Shown here one piece after another: positions 58,194 to 64,000 of a DNA stretch of 64,000 bases. The position numbers and the translations under genes were made by a program. A model generated the notes under the pieces. The model was not told where the DNA came from. It searched no databases and was given only the letters and a program-made list of their open reading frames with translations. Within the stretch, counting starts at the first letter, position 1; each line of letters opens with the position of its first letter. The DNA comes from Actinomadura kijaniata NBRC 14229 (GTDB taxonomy: Bacteria > Actinomycetota > Actinomycetes > Streptosporangiales > Streptosporangiaceae): NCBI RefSeq assembly GCF_001552175.1, contig NZ_BCQR01000029.1, positions 1 to 64,000 on the forward strand. Reading direction: 5' to 3'.

Positions 58194-58459
58194 GGCCCGT
58201 TCGAACCCCGCCGTGGAGCGCGAAGAGACGGTGTAGTACGTACGAAGGACCGCCCAGCGCCCTCTAAGGTGGAGTGTTACCGGGTTGGACTACGAAGCGG
58301 AATGCGCAGCCGTGCCAGAATGCTTGACCCCAGTAGGAGCGGGTACGCTGCGGTCCCGCACAGGGTGGCCCCGCTCGGTGTGTGGTCCCACCCCGTGTGA
58401 GGCCGGGCCCGTCAGGGCACTTGGGTCAACCAAGCCACACGTTCGTTCGAGAGGTATTT
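58194..58459 (+). promoter_or_regulatory. Upstream region of the principal sigma factor gene
   Basis: 266 bp with no gene seen. Candidate promoter elements are CTTGACC (58323-58329) with TACGCT about 15 bases on, and GTTACC (58275-58280) resembling an ECF-type -35. In Streptomyces hrdB is read by a dedicated ECF sigma factor (ShbA), so the second is worth testing. No terminator for the preceding phosphatase was evident. Nothing else recognised. Confidence 0.4.
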
Positions 58460-60070
<1,611 letters not shown>

Positions 60071-60096
60071 TCGGTACTCGCGAACGAACGTGTGAC

Positions 60097-60138
60097 GGCA
60101 GGGGCCCCGTTCCGGACGACCGGAACGGGGCCCCTGCC
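60097..60138. terminator. Strong terminator after hrdB
   Basis: Perfect 19-bp stem GGCAGGGGCCCCGTTCCGG / CCGGAACGGGGCCCCTGCC with loop ACGA, 27 bases after the hrdB stop and 9 bases before the convergent yaaA stop. Confidence 0.88.
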
Positions 60139-60146
60139 CTTCGGGA

Positions 60147-60887
60147 TCAGCCGGGAAGGATCACGTCGAGGTGGGCGCCGTCCAGCTCGGCGGCGTACCC
60201 GAGGTCCGTCACGGCCTTGAGCAGTTCCTCGGGGGTCTCCGGGGACGCCCCGGCCTTGATCAGGTCGTGGGCGACCCTTCCCCGCGTCGCCTTGGCCATG
60301 TGGCTGACCACGGTGCGCTGGGGAACGCCGTCCAGGATGCGTTCCCGGAACACCCGCACCGCCACCGCGGGCCGGGGCGCCTTCCACGCGGCCATGTACG
60401 GGCCCGAACGCATGTCCACGACCAGGCCGTCCGGGCGCAGCGCCTCCTTCAGGGCGGGGCGCCACACGGCCGAGACCCGGCCCTTCCCGGGCAGCGTCAC
60501 GCCCATCGCCAGGCGGTAGGGCGGGATCCGGTCGGTGAGCCGCAGCGCGCCCCACAGCCCGGAGAAGATCACGATCTGCTCGGCGGCGCGTTCGAGATCC
60601 AGCTCGCCGATCGCGAGGTTGTCATAGAGCACGCCGGTGTAGAGCTCGGCCGCCGGCAGCGCCGGGGCCTCACGCAGCGCCCGGTTCCGCGCCAGGGCCT
60701 CGGCCGCCTGGCCCGCGGGCAGCCCCAGCACCTCCGGGGCGTCCCCGCGCCGGCTCACCTCCGCCAGCGCGTCCAGCATCCGTTCCCGCGTGGGACGCAG
60801 TTCCGGGAAACTGAGCGCCGCCGGGTCCAGCGGCGACCCGTCCTGCGCGACGGACTTCTTCTCCGATGGCGGCAGCAGAATGTGCAC
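60147..60887 (-). CDS. yaaA: Peroxide stress protein YaaA family
   Basis: 246 residues. The family start VHILLPPSEKKSVAQ, the ELYTGVLYDNLAIGELDLERA segment, IFSGLWGALRLTDRIPPYRLAMGVTL and VVSHMAKATRGRVAHDLIKAG all match YaaA (DUF328), which limits free iron and DNA damage during peroxide stress in E. coli. Actinobacterial members are shorter-studied. The frame opens at 60917, but GTG 60887 is the position of the conserved MxILLPPS start and has GGGGGG upstream. It converges on hrdB with a shared terminator. Confidence 0.88.
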   Translation of the reverse strand: MHILLPPSEKKSVAQDGSPLDPAALSFPELRPTRERMLDALAEVSRRGDAPEVLGLPAGQAAEALARNRALREAPALPAAELYTGVLYDNLAIGELDLERAAEQIVIFSGLWGALRLTDRIPPYRLAMGVTLPGKGRVSAVWRPALKEALRPDGLVVDMRSGPYMAAWKAPRPAVAVRVFRERILDGVPQRTVVSHMAKATRGRVAHDLIKAGASPETPEELLKAVTDLGYAAELDGAHLDVILPG

Positions 60888-60952
60888 GGTCCCCCCGAAT
60901 CCGGTGAATACGGCCACGCTTCAACCGGGCCGCACCCCAGGATAGGAAAGGT

Positions 60953-60986
60953 GAACGGCGGCCATCGTCGCCGATGACCGCCGTTC
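60953..60986 (-). terminator. Hairpin downstream of the small zinc-binding gene
   Basis: 15-bp stem with one mismatch pairing 60953-60967 (GAACGGCGG...) with 60972-60986 (...CCGCCGTTC), loop four bases. It lies between the minus-strand DUF7455-like gene and yaaA and is followed, on that strand, by ACCTTTCC. Confidence 0.65.
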
Positions 60987-61007
60987 CCGGATTCTTTTAT
61001 GTAAGGG

Positions 61008-61238
61008 CTACCGCTCCTCGACGGCCGCGGCCGCCGGGGTTTCGCGAAGCCGGTCGCTCTCGTCCTGAATGTCGGCCCCGTTCGCACGGAGCGCCTCTGC
61101 GTACTTGCGTCCGTGGTGGGCGCAGAACAGAAGGTCGCCGCCGCCTACAAGGACTGCTCGGACGTAGGCCTGGGCGCCGCAACGGTCGCAACGGTCGGCG
61201 ACGGTCAACGGCTTGGTCGGGGCAAGGGCTCCAGTCAC
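61008..61238 (-). CDS. Small zinc-binding protein (DUF7455-like)
   Basis: 76 residues. CDRCGAQAYVRAVLVGGGDLLFCAHHGRKY contains a CxxC pair and a CxxH pair that form a single zinc site. The gene is conserved next to the principal sigma factor in many actinomycetes, including Streptomyces, but the function is not known. GTG 61238 follows GAGGAAGG at good spacing; the open frame to 61340 includes a non-conserved region. Cytosolic, acidic C-tail. Confidence 0.83.
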   Translation of the reverse strand: MTGALAPTKPLTVADRCDRCGAQAYVRAVLVGGGDLLFCAHHGRKYAEALRANGADIQDESDRLRETPAAAAVEER

Positions 61239-61369
61239 GGCACCTTCCTCATGCTCGGGGTCGGTACTTAGGACAACATCTAACCCGACCAGGACGTTCC
61301 CAACCTGGTTCCGCGTACGCCCAGAGCAGAATGCGGCCAATAGTGACCGAGGTCACACTCATTCGGGGG

Positions 61370-62442
61370 TCAGGAGTCGTCCCAGCGGAACATTCGCGCC
61401 GCCACGACCGCCCCCACCGCCGCGATCCCGAGCAGGGTCACCAGCTGCGGCACGGCGCTCCCGGCGCCCAGGCCGCGACCCATCACGTTCAGCATTCCCT
61501 CGTTCAGGTAACCCAGGGGGAAGACATGGGAAAGAGTTCGCATCCATCCCGGAGCCCCGTCCAACGGGAAGAACGACCCGCCCAGGAACGCCATCGGCAG
61601 CACCACCAGCTGGGTCACCGTCTGCGCGGACTCCTGCGTCCGGCCCACGCCCCGATGACCATGCCGATCGCCAGGAACGCCAGCACACCCGCCACAACCA
61701 GCGGAACCGCCATCCACCACGCCCCCTGCAGCCGCAACCCGAAGAACGGCAGCGACGCCACCCCCAGGAACACCGCCAGTTGCAGCAGCGCCACGGCCAC
61801 GCTCACGACCACCCGCGCCCCGAACAACGTCCAGACCGGCGCCGGGGACAACCGCAGCCGCCGCAGCAGACCCCGCGTCCGCCACGTCACCAGCGTCTGC
61901 GACGCCCCGAACACACCCGCCGACGCCAGCGCCCACCCCAGCAGGCTCGGCGTGAAGAACTGCACGGCGCCCAGCGACTCGTCCTCCACCCGCTGGGACC
62001 GCAGCGAGAACCGGGGCTCCCTCCCCGACGCGGCGACGTCGGCACTCTGCACGATCGAGCCCAGCAGGCCCCGCACCGTCCCCGCCTTCACCGGATCGGC
62101 CACCGAGTAGTGCGCCACCAGCACGTCCCCGTGCTGCTCCACCACCGCGTCCGCGTCCCCCTCGGCGACCTTCCTCAGCGCCGCCGCCCGGTCACCGCCA
62201 CGCTCGACCGCCAGGGTGTCGGTCAACGCCCGCCCGGCCCGCCCGACCGCCTGCTCCAGCACCGGCGCCGCCCCCACCTGGACGACCCTGACCTTCGGCG
62301 TCGACTGGTGCCCGAACACCCCCGCGAACACCACCAGGAACAACAGCGGGAACAGCACCGTGAAGAACAACGCCCCCCGATCCCGCACGAACCCCGCGAA
62401 CAACGCCCACGAAAGACTCCTCAGACCACCCACCCCGTTCAC
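61370..62442 (-). pseudogene. ABC-2 type transporter permease, frameshifted
   Basis: Two frames together give a complete ABC-2 permease of about 357 residues. Frame one starts at GTG 62442 (overlapping the ATPase stop, GTGA), with GALFFTVLFPLLFLVVFAGVFG as helix 1 and an extracytoplasmic loop. It runs through SLPFFGLRLQGAWWMAVPLV to MVIGAWAG, then into SPRRR and a stop. The other frame continues the family sequence: GRTQESAQTVTQLVVLPMAFLGGSFFPLDGAPGWMRTLSHVFPLGYLNEGM to MFRWDDS at 61370. A single lost base around 61639-61650 (GGGCC run) explains the break. The partner ATPase is intact, so an error in the sequence is as likely as real decay. Confidence 0.82.
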
Positions 62443-63341
62443 GCCCGGTACTCCCGTCCGGTCAGCTCCAGGAACACGTCCTCCAACGTCGCGCCACGGA
62501 TCCCCACACCCGCCAGCGCGCCCCGCGCCGCCAGCGCCGCCACCACCGCCGACGGATCCCGCGTCTGGACGGTCAGCGAGACGCCGTCGTCCTCCGCCCC
62601 GTCCACACCCGGCAGCGACAACGCCTCCGACGCCGTGAGCACCCCCGCCGCCACGCTGACCCGCGCCGGCGCGTCCAACCCCCGCACCAGCGCCGCCGGA
62701 GGACCCAGCTCCAGCACCCGACCCGCGTCCACGATCGCGACCCGGTCGCACAGGACCTCCGCCTCGTCCATGGAATGCGTGGTCAGCACGATCGTCCGAC
62801 CCCCGGTGTTGATCGCCCGCAGCACGTCCCACAGGTTCCGCCGCGCCTGCGGATCCAGCGCCGCCGTCGGCTCGTCCAGGAACACCACCTCCGGGTCGTG
62901 CACCAGCGCACACGCGATCGACAACCGCTGCGCCTGCCCGCCCGACAGGGCCTCCACGCGCGTGTCGGCCTTCCCCGCCAGACCCACCGACTCCAACATC
63001 TCGTCCGCGCGCCGCCCCGGCACCCCGTACAACGACCCGAACGTCCGCAACTGCTCACGCGCCGTCAACCGCTCGAAGAACGACGACGCCTGCAACTGCA
63101 CCCCGATCCGGGGCAGCAACCGAGGATCACGCGGCCACGGCGCCAGCCCCAGGACCGACACCTCGCCCCCGTCAGCCCGCCGCAACCCCTCGATGATCTC
63201 CAGGGTCGTCGTCTTGCCCGCCCCGTTCGGCCCCAGGATCCCGAAGAACTCACCCGCGGCCACGTCGAACGAGATACCGTCCACCGCGTTCACACCGCCG
63301 TACCTCTTGCGCAGACCGCGCACACTGATGGTGTATGCCAT
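62439..63341 (-). CDS. ABC transporter ATP-binding protein (DrrA-like exporter ATPase)
   Basis: 300 residues. Walker A is GPNGAGKTT at about residue 39, the signature is LSGGQAQRL, and Walker B is VVFLDEPTAAL with a following H-loop (LTTHSMDE). A C-terminal extension (about 215-300) is typical of ABC-2 exporter ATPases such as DrrA or CcmA. It powers the adjacent permease; drug, lipid or antibiotic export is common for this type. ATG 63341 has no ribosome site but a TAGTGT -10 box seven bases upstream, so the message is probably leaderless. The stop overlaps the permease start by four bases. Confidence 0.93.
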   Translation of the reverse strand: MAYTISVRGLRKRYGGVNAVDGISFDVAAGEFFGILGPNGAGKTTTLEIIEGLRRADGGEVSVLGLAPWPRDPRLLPRIGVQLQASSFFERLTAREQLRTFGSLYGVPGRRADEMLESVGLAGKADTRVEALSGGQAQRLSIACALVHDPEVVFLDEPTAALDPQARRNLWDVLRAINTGGRTIVLTTHSMDEAEVLCDRVAIVDAGRVLELGPPAALVRGLDAPARVSVAAGVLTASEALSLPGVDGAEDDGVSLTVQTRDPSAVVAALAARGALAGVGIRGATLEDVFLELTGREYRA

Positions 63342-63348
63342 GATCTGG

Positions 63349-63354
63349 ACACTA
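63349..63354 (-). promoter_or_regulatory. -10 box of a leaderless ABC transporter transcript
   Basis: TAGTGT on the minus strand ends seven bases before the ATG of the ATPase gene. With no Shine-Dalgarno sequence present, transcription starting at the ATG is likely. No -35 was assigned. Confidence 0.5.
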
Positions 63355-63515
63355 GGAACACGGACCGCGCCGAACACCCGCCCACGGGTGGAGACCGCGG
63401 AATCCACCCACCGAACGACCCGCCGCCCTCCCACGGGCGGCGAGCCTTGTGAAGGACTGTCAGTGCCCGGAGGTAACCTCTTGGCCGACGTCCGACCCCC
63501 GAGGAGCACACGCAG

Positions 63516-64000
63516 TTGACCGCCACCGCAGCTGAACCGACGACCGACGACCAGCAGGGCTACAGCGCCCGGCACCTCTCGGTGCTCGAAGGCCTGGAGG
63601 CCGTGCGCAAGCGTCCCGGCATGTACATCGGCTCGACCGACAGCCGCGGACTCGCCCACTGCCTGTGGGAGATCGTCGACAACTGCGTCGACGAAGCCCT
63701 GGCCGGATACTGCACCCACATCAGCGTCATCATGCGCGCCGACGGCTCCTTCGAAGTCGGCGACAACGGCCGCGGCATCCCCGTCGACATCGAACCCAAG
63801 ACCGGCCTCCCCGGCGTCGAACTCGTCATGACCCGCCTGCACGCCGGCGGCAAGTTCGGCGGCGTCTCCTACACCGCCTCCGGCGGCCTCCACGGCGTCG
63901 GCGCCTCCGTCGTCAACGCCCTCTCCGCCCGCCTCGACGTCGAGGTCGACCGCGACGGCTCCACCCACGCCATCAGCTTCAAACGCGGCCTCCCCGGCGA
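63516..64000 (+). CDS. parE: DNA topoisomerase IV/gyrase subunit B (partial, runs off window)
   Basis: The first 161 codons of a type IIA topoisomerase B subunit. [30 protein letters not shown] is the family start; [16 protein letters not shown] holds the ATP-binding Glu/Asn, [16 protein letters not shown] the Asp/Gly loop, and [26 protein letters not shown] the glycine-rich lid. The subunit hydrolyses ATP to drive DNA strand passage. Closeness to hrdB and the small zinc-binding gene matches the second gyrB-like gene, parE, of Streptomyces; it could be annotated gyrB in other pipelines. The TTG start at 63516 has GAGGAG ten bases upstream and is divergent from the ABC transporter. Confidence 0.88.
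   Translation, partial: MTATAAEPTTDDQQGYSARHLSVLEGLEAVRKRPGMYIGSTDSRGLAHCLWEIVDNCVDEALAGYCTHISVIMRADGSFEVGDNGRGIPVDIEPKTGLPGVELVMTRLHAGGKFGGVSYTASGGLHGVGASVVNALSARLDVEVDRDGSTHAISFKRGLPG

Overview
The window is high-GC DNA (about 70% or more) from an actinobacterium. It has many GTG and TTG starts, purine-rich Shine-Dalgarno sites, and several promoters whose -10 box lies 6-8 bases before the start codon. Gene content and order point to the order Streptosporangiales, probably the Thermomonosporaceae (Actinomadura/Thermomonospora-like). The clues are a 10-methyl fatty acid gene pair (tmsA-tmsB), a lexA / LysM division-inhibitor / nrdR / nrdJ block, and the principal sigma factor (hrdB type) close to a type IIA topoisomerase B subunit. 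The genus is an inference. No phage, transposon, CRISPR array, tRNA or rRNA was seen, so this looks like chromosome rather than an island.

Layout. 1-3.5 kb: a truncated MFS exporter and its divergent TetR regulator with two operator copies, a conserved hypothetical gene, a secreted deacetylase and a DUF1707/DUF4870 membrane protein. 3.6-6.3 kb: tmsA-tmsB. 6.4-16.2 kb: redox and lipid catabolism (GMC oxidoreductase, class III aminotransferase, epoxide-hydrolase-like enzyme, two tandem P450s, an ArsR regulator with an SRPBCC-glyoxalase fusion, an acyl-CoA synthetase). 16.3-19.2 kb: secreted functions (AA10 LPMO, metzincin-type peptidase) and a frameshifted membrane protein gene. 19.2-27.4 kb: housekeeping genes, with leuS behind a leucine leader peptide and attenuator, lexA, a LexA-box-flanked ChiZ/DivS-like gene, nrdR and nrdJ.

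27.4-38.7 kb: accessory redox enzymes and regulators (HxlR-nitroreductase pair, GNAT, OsmC, MocR, pirin, a Gfo/Idh enzyme divergent from a TetR gene with an operator array, a lipoate-ligase-like protein, a double TerD protein, a second nitroreductase). 38.8-42.1 kb: a HhH glycosylase-like gene and a CDF transporter-haloalkane dehalogenase-rnhB operon on the minus strand. 42.2-46.7 kb: a membrane-anchored double CbbX AAA ATPase, an AlkZ-like protein and a histidine phosphatase. 46.9-53.6 kb: a minus-strand run with pxpA, a DUF1445 gene and two paralogous TY-Chap/SseB-like proteins with two conserved hypotheticals. 53.7-55.5 kb: a small helical protein and a molybdenum oxidoreductase/cytochrome b pair.

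55.6-64 kb: a decayed HhH-GPD gene, a PAS-GAF-PP2C phosphatase, the principal sigma factor, yaaA, a small zinc-binding protein, an ABC exporter whose permease is frameshifted, and the start of parE/gyrB. Two genes (near 18.9 and 61.65 kb) are broken by single-base frameshifts; sequencing error and real decay cannot be told apart from one sequence. No single unprecedented multi-gene system stands out. The most rewarding leads are the leuS attenuator, the TY-Chap/SseB operon, the membrane double-CbbX protein and the fused SRPBCC-glyoxalase protein.
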